Below are positions 31,102-38,766 of a stretch of DNA of 38,802 bases, in pieces (position 1 is the stretch's first letter; each line of letters starts with the position of its first letter). Location of the stretch: assembly GCA_964407325.1 (NCBI GenBank), contig CAYOVA010000012.1:1-38802 (forward strand). The letters are read 5' to 3'. A program made the translations under genes and the position numbers. The notes under the pieces were generated by a model. It was given only the letters and a program-made list of their open reading frames with translations. It had not been told where the DNA came from and made no database searches. Source of the stretch: JAOAFZ01 sp964407325 (GTDB taxonomy: Bacteria > Patescibacteriota > Microgenomatia > UBA1406 > GWC2-37-13).

Positions 31102-31776
31102 ATGATTCCCCTTTATGACATAACTGAACGAAAACGTATTCCTTATGTAAACTACCTTCTTATTTTGATAAACATTGTTGTATTTATTATTCAGCTTACT
31201 CAACCGAATATAGATGATTTTATTCATAGATGGGGGTTTATTCCGATGCTATTTGATCCTGCGGATCGGGAAACATATAAATTTGTGTTTACTTCACTGT
31301 TTCTCCATGGCAGTTTTCTTCATATTATTGGAAATATGTGGTTTCTGCATATTTTTGGTGATAATGTTGAAGACCGTTTGGGGCATTTAGCTTATCTCCT
31401 TTTCTATCTTGCTGCAGGATTTGCAGCAACGATGGCGCAGCTGTACTTTATAAGATGGGATAACATACCGTTAATCGGTGCATCCGGAGCAATTTCCGGA
31501 GTGGCGGGAGCGTATCTTGTTTTTCAGGCTCGCAGCAGGATTGTCGCGTTAGTTCCAGTGGGGTTTGTCCTTCGCAGTATGCAACTGCCCGTATGGTTTT
31601 TCTTAATTTACTGGTTTGTAATGCAGTTTTTATCCGGTTTGGCTTCATTCAACGAAATTAATTACAACCTGGGCGGAGTAGCATGGTGGGCACATGTAGG
31701 TGGTTTTCTGTTTGGCCTGGGGATGGCACTTATCATGAAAAGTATAATGCGCGAAGAACGCCACTTGATAGGATAA
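31102..31776 (+). CDS. Rhomboid-family intramembrane serine protease
   Basis: A 224-residue protein with six or seven spans. Catalytic features are intact: GASGAISG with Ser at 128, and the His in WWAHVGGFLFGLG at 198, giving the Ser-His dyad inside the membrane. The HGSFLHIIGNMWFLHIFGDNVED segment (about 71-93) is the usual L1/second-span signature. Rhomboids cleave single-span substrates within the bilayer. Several single-span surface proteins in this window are conceivable targets, but nothing links them directly. No leader is present. Confidence 0.93.
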   Translation: MIPLYDITERKRIPYVNYLLILINIVVFIIQLTQPNIDDFIHRWGFIPMLFDPADRETYKFVFTSLFLHGSFLHIIGNMWFLHIFGDNVEDRLGHLAYLLFYLAAGFAATMAQLYFIRWDNIPLIGASGAISGVAGAYLVFQARSRIVALVPVGFVLRSMQLPVWFFLIYWFVMQFLSGLASFNEINYNLGGVAWWAHVGGFLFGLGMALIMKSIMREERHLIG

Positions 31777-31813
31777 AACCTGTAATTTGGGGTATAATTA
31801 CATTTCTCCCCAT

Positions 31814-31895
31814 GCCGGGGTGGCGGAACTGGTAGACGCGCACGGCTTAGGACCGTGTATCGTAAGATGTGGAGGTTCAAGTCCTCTCCCCGGCA
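31814..31895 (+). tRNA. tRNA-Leu (anticodon UAG)
   Basis: An 82-base class II tRNA. Acceptor stem GCCGGGG/CCCCGGC, discriminator A. The anticodon arm CACGG-CTTAGGA-CCGTG places TAG at 34-36, reading CUN leucine codons. The short variable arm and GGTTCAAGTCC T-arm are present. CCA is not encoded. Confidence 0.96.
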
Positions 31896-31960
31896 CATAA
31901 CTTCAAAAAGTTGTTATGGACACAAAATGATTTCGTTTGTATTTTTACTTACTTTCTTAG

Positions 31961-31966
31961 TAGAAT
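31961..31966 (+). promoter_or_regulatory. -10 element of the 31972 operon
   Basis: TAGAAT 5 bases before the ATG at 31972. The match is weaker, but the distance fits the leaderless pattern. Confidence 0.35.
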
Positions 31967-31971
31967 AAATT

Positions 31972-33087
31972 ATGCTAAATCATTTACATAATAAGTGGTA
32001 TTATGTTATTGCGCTCTTTATTCTGTTTGGTGTTGCCGGAATTTTTTACTTCATCAATTATTCACTTCAAGAGAAAAATACAGCCCCGGTAAATAACTCA
32101 GTACGTGTTACCCCATCTTCCGGGAGCCAGAGCATTTCACGTGAAGTAGAAATCCAGAGCTATAGTTACAGTGGTGAAAGTATTAATCCACCCGAGAGTT
32201 TAAAGAAATACACATTTAAGACAAGTTATACTACACAAGATTTGGAATCTCTTGCTGAAAAACTAAAATTAACGGGAGATACCAAAAGTTCAAACAATGT
32301 ATTGATTTTTTCCGGGAATCCTCAAGCGGAAAATGCCGGGATGCTGGTATTGAATCCAAAAACAGGTGTCTTTAAATACGATTCATTTTCAGGAGTTTTA
32401 CCGGAGGATTTAGGAGTAATATCTTTACAGACTAATACAAACATTGCTTTTGCACAGGCGATTGTGAACAAAATGGCACTTGATAACGGTCTGATTTTTT
32501 GTGTTGATCAGTATACAATACCCGAAGATCCTGAGAGTCGCTTTGTTGAATGTCATCGTGACTGGGATGCTACAGGGCTTCCAATATTAGGGTATCCCGG
32601 TATTATCGCAATTCCGGAAAAAATACCACTTTCAACATTACAGCTAGGGAAGCTTGTTCCGGGAACAAAAAACTTCGGTAATTCCTACACACGAAGGGCT
32701 GATGACTTTAATACTATTACTTTCCAGTTTGATTTAAACAATAAATTAAAATCCATCTTTTCAAACATTCGATGGATAACACGTACTGAGGTTATATCAA
32801 AAAGCAGGATTATTGATGCTGATAGTGCACTTGAGCAGATAAAAAAAGGAATGGGAAAAAACAGAATCACAACTCCCGCAGGTGAAGGCAATTCTGAACT
32901 GGTATATGCGGGAACAAATCATAAGATATCACAGGGAGTAGTTACAGATGTAGTCCTTGTATATCTTGAGAGATCTCCGGTTGTAAGCCAGGAGATTCTG
33001 GAACCAGTGTATTTGTTTCGCGGGAAGGGTGAAATGGAAAATGGTCATACCGTTATTTTTTCTGAATATATTCCAGCAGTTAATTAA
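31972..33087 (+). CDS. Single-span envelope protein, unknown
   Basis: A 371-residue protein: short cytosolic N-terminus, one span (about 10-30), a Ser-rich linker, then a long external domain of alternating beta and helix. It contains ADSALEQIKKGMGKNRITTPAGEG (about 283-306) followed by strands ending VYLFRGKGEMENGHTVIFSEYIPAVN. That end resembles the PepSY/YycI-like arrangement in which a helix precedes a long beta hairpin, but the similarity is only structural impression. It is followed by the 33090 gene with a 2-base gap, so the two form an operon. Function unknown. Confidence 0.65.
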   Translation: MLNHLHNKWYYVIALFILFGVAGIFYFINYSLQEKNTAPVNNSVRVTPSSGSQSISREVEIQSYSYSGESINPPESLKKYTFKTSYTTQDLESLAEKLKLTGDTKSSNNVLIFSGNPQAENAGMLVLNPKTGVFKYDSFSGVLPEDLGVISLQTNTNIAFAQAIVNKMALDNGLIFCVDQYTIPEDPESRFVECHRDWDATGLPILGYPGIIAIPEKIPLSTLQLGKLVPGTKNFGNSYTRRADDFNTITFQFDLNNKLKSIFSNIRWITRTEVISKSRIIDADSALEQIKKGMGKNRITTPAGEGNSELVYAGTNHKISQGVVTDVVLVYLERSPVVSQEILEPVYLFRGKGEMENGHTVIFSEYIPAVN

Positions 33088-33089
33088 GT

Positions 33090-34619
33090 ATGAAAAATAC
33101 ACATATAAACAAATTCATAGTAGTAGTAACTACTGTTTTGGTCTTTTCGTATGGGGTAAGTGCTCAGACTCTATCGGATGAAAGTGATGCGTCGATGAAG
33201 CAAAAAACATTTGAACGGTTAGAGTATATCGAACCGACAGTTGCTGTAAGCCCCGGAGGAAGTGATACAAGCGGTAACGGGGATGAAGATGCAGAAAATC
33301 CATCAGGAAACTCAAGCCCTGACAACGGTAGCGGTTCTAATACCGATTCCGGGTTTTTAAGTGAGTGTGATGTCAGTCAAAAAAACTATCCCCCTGGCTC
33401 TTCGTTTGATGAGAATTCAATCATGGACGCAAGCACAATAAAATGGAATGTCCCCGGAAAGGGCAATATTTACTTTACACATAAGGATTTGCATCCTCAC
33501 ACTTTTTCCTATAAAGCTTCAACATTTGAGATTTCCAATAAATCTGAAATCAAGCAGTATTTCTTTGATGCAGTAGAGTATCAGATGATTGTAAACTTAG
33601 CAAGGCAGCTGGAAGGATTAAAGCAAAACAATCAACGGAACATACCTCAGAATTCGGATTTTCAATCTGTTGAGTCAGTAAAATCATTCTTTAGTACGTA
33701 TGCTAAACTGGAAAGTTCAAGTCCTGTCTATAGACCATTTGATATGGATGGAGGTAGTTACTATGATTTGATAGGGTACTTCAATCAAAAAACTGATGCC
33801 GCAAATTACATTTTTTACAGGAACAATGTAAACATGATCATTATTGCAGCTTCACAAGCAGGATACGACTACGATTATCCTCAATTATCCCGTAGCATCG
33901 ATCAAATTGCCGGTAAGCTGGTCGAACTTCACAAAGCAAACTCATTAGCTTCCTATGCTCAAAAGCCAAATATTTTTGGACCCAGATCTATGTTAAATCT
34001 TGCCTGGGTATATATGCGCTGGAATTCAAGCACCGATAACTGGACTAATAGTGGCTGTTATTTCACGGGTGTATCTCCTTACTTGTTAGTATATGCAGAT
34101 AGCCCTACGGATCTTACTCTTTCGCTTGGTGCACCAGTTACCTATTCGTATCCTGCTTTAACCGGTACATCGTGGGAAATAGAAACTACCTCAAACGGCA
34201 TTTTGCTGGGGGAAAGTAAGTACAAGGGCTTGTACTATGAATATGATAAACGTGCTGTTCATTTTTCAGTTCCGCAAGATGGATGGCTTGTGAAAAGCGA
34301 CAATCTGGATAGCTCAATTACAAAGATAGCTAAAAGCCTGGCATTAAATGCTGAAGAACAGAAAAGGATGAGGTATGAGATACAGAATGCTTTGCAGAAA
34401 AATCAGATTACATTACCCTATATTTTAATATCGCTGGCCCAAAGAGACGAATTGAATTTGGATCTACCTCTTTACTTTAGTACCCGCCCGGATAGAATCT
34501 ATAGATTTCATTTTCTACTGTCCGGTGTTGAGTCATACCGGGAAATACCTGAGCCTGTTGTCGAAAAAATTGAACGCTCAGGGTTATACGCTGTAGAACT
34601 GGGAGCGAGGGTGAACTAA
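33090..34619 (+). CDS. Large secreted protein, unknown, operon partner of the 31972 gene
   Basis: A 509-residue protein with a signal peptide (1-26, ending in SAQ), a Gly/Ser/Asp/Asn-rich disordered segment (about 50-90), a helical middle (about 130-290), and a C-terminal beta-rich domain. The last contains LTLSLGAPVTYSYPALTGTSWEIE-like strands and RPDRIYRFHFLLSGVESYREIPEP-like residues. This C-terminal layout recurs in large CPR surface proteins, to my recollection, but I cannot name the domain. It starts 2 bases after the 31972 gene, which suggests the membrane protein and this secreted protein work together. Confidence 0.65.
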   Translation: MKNTHINKFIVVVTTVLVFSYGVSAQTLSDESDASMKQKTFERLEYIEPTVAVSPGGSDTSGNGDEDAENPSGNSSPDNGSGSNTDSGFLSECDVSQKNYPPGSSFDENSIMDASTIKWNVPGKGNIYFTHKDLHPHTFSYKASTFEISNKSEIKQYFFDAVEYQMIVNLARQLEGLKQNNQRNIPQNSDFQSVESVKSFFSTYAKLESSSPVYRPFDMDGGSYYDLIGYFNQKTDAANYIFYRNNVNMIIIAASQAGYDYDYPQLSRSIDQIAGKLVELHKANSLASYAQKPNIFGPRSMLNLAWVYMRWNSSTDNWTNSGCYFTGVSPYLLVYADSPTDLTLSLGAPVTYSYPALTGTSWEIETTSNGILLGESKYKGLYYEYDKRAVHFSVPQDGWLVKSDNLDSSITKIAKSLALNAEEQKRMRYEIQNALQKNQITLPYILISLAQRDELNLDLPLYFSTRPDRIYRFHFLLSGVESYREIPEPVVEKIERSGLYAVELGARVN

Positions 34620-34629
34620 TCTGAATTTG

Positions 34630-34714
34630 GAAAGCTTTACGTTATGCATGTTCTCCTACGTCGTAAATTACGCTAGACAAGCTTCGTATAATTTATTACA
34701 CTCATACAAGTGTT
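34630..34714. promoter_or_regulatory. Inverted-repeat-rich region and promoter of the recombinase gene
   Basis: The region holds AAAGCTTT (34631-34638), the palindrome CGTAAATTACG (34662-34672), TTTACG (34636-34641) complementary to CGTAAA (34662-34667), and CTTCGTATAAT (34682-34692), whose last six bases are a perfect TATAAT -10. The ATG follows 22 bases later, a leader of about 15 bases. It may hold an operator or a recombinase binding site. Confidence 0.4.
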
Positions 34715-35659
34715 ATGGGAATAAAAGATGCGTGTAACCGATTTCTGGAATACTGTGAGCTGGATAAAAATCTTAGTATCAGAACAGTTAGAATGTATTC
34801 CTACTATATATTCTTTTTCCGTGACTGGTTATTAAAAGAAGTGAGTGCAGAAGATTATCCCGTAGAAAAAATCGATGATGAACTAGTTCGTAAATTCAGA
34901 TTGTATATTTCAAATCAGTACAAAAATCCCCATAAGGGTGATTTAAAGCGGCAGACACAAAATTATTTTCTGGTGGCTCTCCGCTCCTTACTCCGGTTTC
35001 TTATCAAAAAGCATAAAATGGAAGTCCTCTCCCCTGAAACGATTGAACTGGGAAAAAAACGCGACAGGACTATTAAATTCCTCCTCCCTGAAGCTCTGCA
35101 AAAACTCTTCGACGCTATTCCAACTCAAAGTGCAAGAGGGGTTCGGGACCGGACAATTCTGGAAGTTCTTTTTTCTACCGGACTGCGTGTTTCAGAATTG
35201 TGTTCACTAAATAAAGACCAGATTAACTTAAAAACCGGTGAATTTGGAGTAATTGGAAAGGGAGGGAAAGCACGTGTAGTATTTATCTCAAAAGCCGCAA
35301 AAGAATGGTTGCAAAAGTATGTAGCAAAACGAAACGATGCATGGCGGCCTTTATTTATCCGGTACGCTGGTCCAAAAGAAGATGAGGATGGACTGACAAA
35401 TGAAAAATGGAGGTTATCAGTTCGTTCAGTTGAGCGGATGATTGAAAAATATCGTATTAAAGCAGGAATCCCCTTTCGTATCGGTCCCCACGTACTACGG
35501 CATTCATATGCTACAGATTTACTGCAGCATGGCGCTGATTTGCGTTCGGTACAGGAAATGCTGGGGCATAAAAACATAGCAACTACCCAGATTTACACAC
35601 ACGTTACCAACACTCAGTTAAAAGAAGTGCACGAAAAATTCCATTCCGGAAATAAGTAA
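34715..35659 (+). CDS. Tyrosine recombinase, XerC/XerD type
   Basis: A 314-residue integrase-family recombinase. Residues about 1-105 form the SAM-like core-binding domain and about 115-305 the catalytic domain. Catalytic residues are all visible: Arg158 (RVSELCSL), Lys in GKGGKARVV, His259 and Arg262 (HVLRHSYA), His285 (LGHKNI) and the nucleophile Tyr294 (IYTHV). Length and motifs fit chromosome-dimer resolvases of the XerC/D class that act on dif sites; CPR genomes often carry one copy. No integrase-associated mobile genes surround it, so a housekeeping role is more likely than a phage or island integrase. Confidence 0.9.
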   Translation: MGIKDACNRFLEYCELDKNLSIRTVRMYSYYIFFFRDWLLKEVSAEDYPVEKIDDELVRKFRLYISNQYKNPHKGDLKRQTQNYFLVALRSLLRFLIKKHKMEVLSPETIELGKKRDRTIKFLLPEALQKLFDAIPTQSARGVRDRTILEVLFSTGLRVSELCSLNKDQINLKTGEFGVIGKGGKARVVFISKAAKEWLQKYVAKRNDAWRPLFIRYAGPKEDEDGLTNEKWRLSVRSVERMIEKYRIKAGIPFRIGPHVLRHSYATDLLQHGADLRSVQEMLGHKNIATTQIYTHVTNTQLKEVHEKFHSGNK

Positions 35660-35677
35660 ATCATGGCTTCAATACGG

Positions 35678-35683
35678 TACAAT
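35678..35683 (+). promoter_or_regulatory. -10 element, leaderless start of the DUF2079 gene
   Basis: TACAAT ending 6 bases before the ATG at 35690. This moves the start downstream of the in-frame ATGs at 35663 and 35684. Confidence 0.55.
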
Positions 35684-35689
35684 ATGCGT

Positions 35690-37210
35690 ATGGATTTTTT
35701 TAAGAAAAACCTGTCGCTCACTTTATTGGGCTTAGGCATTTTGGTGTACAGCGTTTATTTTTCTACTGCTACTATTCTCCGAATGCATGCGTTTGCCGCT
35801 CACTACTACGATTTGGGGATAATGCACCAGACCACATTTAACACATTTAAGGCAATCCAAACCGGAGATTTTTCCCGCTTTCTCGAAATGACAAACACCC
35901 TTGGTCCGGAACAGATTAAGCGAATGGCTATTCATAACGATTTTATATTAGCGCTTATTGCTCCCTTGTATTTTATCTATCCAGGTCCGGAAACGTTGCT
36001 TGTGGTGCAATCAGTGGCACTGGCACTGGGTGCGTTGGGGTTGTTTTTGTTAACAAGAGAGGTATTAGGAAAAAAAGAAAGGATCCATGACTGGGTTGCA
36101 TTGGGTATAAGCCTTTCCTACCTTTTATACCCGATTATGAATTATTCCAATCTATTTGACTTTCACGGTGTTACCCTGGCTACTCCGTTTCTTATATTCA
36201 TGTTTTATTTCTGGTATACGAAGCGGTTCAAGTGGGCGTTTTTGTTTGCCGTTTTGAGTATGCTTACTAAAGAGCAGGTTGCACTGACGGTCTTGTTCTT
36301 TTCTTTTTTTGCAGCATGCACTGTTCTGGTTCGTCACCATATAAAGAAGGAACCATTGCCTACTGTAATGCGCCGGTTCATTTTCCCCAGTATCCTTGCT
36401 CTTACGTGTATTGTCTGGTTTATTTTTTCCATCAAGGTATTAATTCCTGCATCACGGGGTGGTACCGAGCATTTTGCCCTTGAATACTACGGCGAATTTG
36501 GTGATTCACCAGGTGCTGTGATTGCAAACATTCTCAAAAACCCGCTAAAACTAGTACAGTATGTCATGAGTGGTTCTTCGGTGGATTATCTGAGAAAATT
36601 GTTCCAGCCACTGGCTTTTCTTCCGTTACTCTCTCCCCTGGTTCTAGCAATAGCAGCACCCGAGTTTGGGATCAATATATTGTCAGAGAGTGATAATATG
36701 CGTACTGTTATTTTCCACTACACGGCCGTGCTCACGCCTTTCCTGTTTATAGCCGCGATTTTTAGTGTTGCCTTGCTGCGGGATGCACTCCAACCACGAT
36801 TGTCACACCGGCTTGTATTCAGTATAATCGTGGTTCCCTTTGCCGTTGCAATGCTGTATTCAGTATTCAACGATGGACCACTGCCTTTTTCTAAAAATCG
36901 GCAAACGTATATGTTTAACAGCGATCCCCCTTCACGCCAGGCCGTTTACGAATGGGCAGAAGCGCTCAAAGATGACTCGATACGGGTTTCATCAACGGGC
37001 AAACTTGCGCCTTTTTTTACTTCCCGACGGTATTTTTACGACTTGTCACCGTACTACACCTACGCCGATTATGTGGTAGTCAATCCTGATGAAGCTATAA
37101 ATGGCTGGGGCAAAGAGCGCTCTGCTCCCGGGTATGAGGCTCTTACACTGGATCCAAAGTTCGAAAAAGTATATGATGAGGAATATCTGGAAGTTTACAA
37201 GCGAAAATAA
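35690..37210 (+). CDS. DUF2079 polytopic membrane protein, probable GT-C-like glycosyltransferase
   Basis: A 506-residue protein with about nine to ten spans. It shows the DUF2079 start: a first span, then FAAHYYDLGIMHQTTFNTFKA, an IHNDFILALIAPLYFIYPGPETLLVVQS segment, and later FDFHGVTLATPFLIFMFYF. The Asp in YYDLG fits the loop-1 acidic residue of GT-C enzymes that use lipid-linked sugars, which is an inference. A short C-terminal soluble part follows. The next gene begins 1 base after the stop, and the GT2 gene is close behind, so a surface-glycan assembly group is likely. Confidence 0.8.
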   Translation: MDFFKKNLSLTLLGLGILVYSVYFSTATILRMHAFAAHYYDLGIMHQTTFNTFKAIQTGDFSRFLEMTNTLGPEQIKRMAIHNDFILALIAPLYFIYPGPETLLVVQSVALALGALGLFLLTREVLGKKERIHDWVALGISLSYLLYPIMNYSNLFDFHGVTLATPFLIFMFYFWYTKRFKWAFLFAVLSMLTKEQVALTVLFFSFFAACTVLVRHHIKKEPLPTVMRRFIFPSILALTCIVWFIFSIKVLIPASRGGTEHFALEYYGEFGDSPGAVIANILKNPLKLVQYVMSGSSVDYLRKLFQPLAFLPLLSPLVLAIAAPEFGINILSESDNMRTVIFHYTAVLTPFLFIAAIFSVALLRDALQPRLSHRLVFSIIVVPFAVAMLYSVFNDGPLPFSKNRQTYMFNSDPPSRQAVYEWAEALKDDSIRVSSTGKLAPFFTSRRYFYDLSPYYTYADYVVVNPDEAINGWGKERSAPGYEALTLDPKFEKVYDEEYLEVYKRK

Positions 37211-37211
37211 T

Positions 37212-37796
37212 ATGGAAGAAAGGCATTCTCATGAAAACCCAATGCAATCAGTTTCTACGAAGTTTGCTATTGGTACCTTTCTGGTCATCGGATTACTGGC
37301 GTTTCTCTATATCAGGTTTTTTTCGAGCTATTCTTCTAGTACTACAGGGGACTCTCCTACCCCGGCTATCCAGCGTGAAGCAATTGTTCGCCAACCGGTT
37401 AAACTCCGTCTGGTAACCTTTACAACGCCCCAAAACGAGCTGAGTTTTGAGTATCCCGCAGAGTGGTTCCAGCACCAGGAACGTGAAGGTGAATGGCTGA
37501 TTTCTGATGCCGAAGCGACAGAAGAAGCAAAAATCAGAATCTTGGTTAGTGAGACAGCGGCAATAAGCAGTCCCGAAGCTGAACTGCGATGTACAAGCGA
37601 CTGTGAGGAACTGGCTACTATCACTGGTCACCTTCCGGTAAAAACTGTCCAGAATTCAAACGGAACAACGTCCCGAATTGTAGCTGTTCCGGCAGGATCG
37701 AAAGGGTACATGATTACTGGCACTTTTGATCAAAGTTTTTCCCCGGGGATACCCAAGGTAGACTCAATATTTGGTACTATAGGCATCGAAAAATAA
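37212..37796 (+). CDS. Membrane-anchored PsbP-like domain protein
   Basis: A 194-residue protein: a short hydrophilic N-terminus, one span (about 20-38), a Thr/Pro linker, then an external domain of about 135 residues. The domain begins LSFEYPAEWFQ, typical of PsbP/Mog1-like folds, where a strand with F-x-Y-P-x-x-W opens the sheet, and contains one Cys pair (RCTSDC). It ends SFSPGIPKVDSIFGTI, also usual for that fold. The fold is inferred from pattern only. It starts 1 base after the DUF2079 stop; a longer frame (from 37101) overlaps that gene and is not used. Confidence 0.65.
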   Translation: MEERHSHENPMQSVSTKFAIGTFLVIGLLAFLYIRFFSSYSSSTTGDSPTPAIQREAIVRQPVKLRLVTFTTPQNELSFEYPAEWFQHQEREGEWLISDAEATEEAKIRILVSETAAISSPEAELRCTSDCEELATITGHLPVKTVQNSNGTTSRIVAVPAGSKGYMITGTFDQSFSPGIPKVDSIFGTIGIEK

Positions 37797-37803
37797 TATA
37801 TTA

Positions 37804-37812
37804 TGGTATAAT
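37804..37812 (+). promoter_or_regulatory. Extended -10 promoter of the GT2 gene
   Basis: TGG followed by TATAAT (37807-37812), ending 7 bases before the ATG at 37820. Confidence 0.6.
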
Positions 37813-37819
37813 AATATCT

Positions 37820-38704
37820 ATGATTTCAGTAATAATTCCATTCCACAACGAGAAAGAAAACCTGCCCATTCTCCAGCAGCAACTGCACCAGATATTGCGT
37901 GAACTGGGGAGAAAATATGAACTCATTTTTGTAAATGACGGGTCCACCGATGACTCCGCCGCAGGACTGGAAAAAGACTCTCATACAAAAGTGATTCACC
38001 TACGGCGCCAGATGGGAAAAGGCAAAGCATTGCAGGCGGGTTTTGAAGAATCAGAAGGGCACATTATCCTCTTTATGGATGCGGATCTGGAAGATGATCC
38101 GAAAGAGATTCCTTCTTTTATCGCAAAAATTGACGAGGGATATGAGCTGGTTAATGGTGTTCGTCAGGGGCGACAGCATAATTCTGTTATCAAGTCATAT
38201 TCAAAATTTGCCAATAACTTTATCAGAAAGTTCTTAAAGTCCCCCTTTACTGATATTAACTGCGGATTCAAAGCGATGAAAAGGCAGGTGCTTGAGGAAA
38301 TTACTCTGTATGGCAATAACTTCCGGTTTATGCCACTTGGAGCATTTTACGAAGGGTTTAAAGTTACAGAAATTCCGGTGCAGCATAAACACAGAATGTT
38401 CGGAAAATCAAAATTTGGTGTGACAAAAGTATTTATCGGTTTTTTTGACACTCTTACTGCTTACTTTCTGTATCGTTTTGCCGAAAAGCCACTTCATTTT
38501 TTTGGCATTTGGGGCGCTGTATTATCGTTTTTTGGGCTGGTCATCCTTGGTTATCTTGGTTTTGAAAGGATTGTCCTAGGAAATGAAATATATCGTCGTC
38601 CAATTCTTTTTCTAGGATTGTTACTGGTAATTGTAGGGGTCCAGATTGGTCTTACGGGACTTATCGCTGAATTGATTGTGTTTTTGCATAAACGCAAAAA
38701 GTGA
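37820..38704 (+). CDS. Family 2 glycosyltransferase, polyprenol-phosphate type
   Basis: A 294-residue protein with a GT-A domain (about 1-215): the SVIIPFHNEKENL start, FVNDGSTDDS, the DxD-type FMDADLEDDP near 90-100, and DINCGFKAMKRQ near 150. Two C-terminal spans (about 230-250 and 262-285) anchor it. The layout is that of dolichol- or undecaprenyl-phosphate sugar transferases (DPM1/GtrB/ArnC-like) that make the lipid-linked donors used by GT-C enzymes such as DUF2079 proteins. This supports a functional link with the gene at 35690. Confidence 0.92.
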   Translation: MISVIIPFHNEKENLPILQQQLHQILRELGRKYELIFVNDGSTDDSAAGLEKDSHTKVIHLRRQMGKGKALQAGFEESEGHIILFMDADLEDDPKEIPSFIAKIDEGYELVNGVRQGRQHNSVIKSYSKFANNFIRKFLKSPFTDINCGFKAMKRQVLEEITLYGNNFRFMPLGAFYEGFKVTEIPVQHKHRMFGKSKFGVTKVFIGFFDTLTAYFLYRFAEKPLHFFGIWGAVLSFFGLVILGYLGFERIVLGNEIYRRPILFLGLLLVIVGVQIGLTGLIAELIVFLHKRKK

Positions 38705-38754
38705 TCTTTTGGACTGTACATATGTTTCCACTTTCTCCCCAGTAACGACTCCGT

Positions 38755-38760
38755 TATAAT
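38755..38760 (+). promoter_or_regulatory. -10 element, leaderless start of the last gene
   Basis: A perfect TATAAT ending 6 bases before the ATG at 38767. Confidence 0.6.
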
Positions 38761-38766
38761 ACTTTC

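Noticed and set aside
34682..34714. loxP-like sequence (CTTCGTATAATTTAT) before the recombinase gene
   Set aside because: The left half resembles a loxP arm and spacer, but the right arm does not match, and the encoded enzyme is Xer-type. The TATAAT is adequately explained as a promoter.
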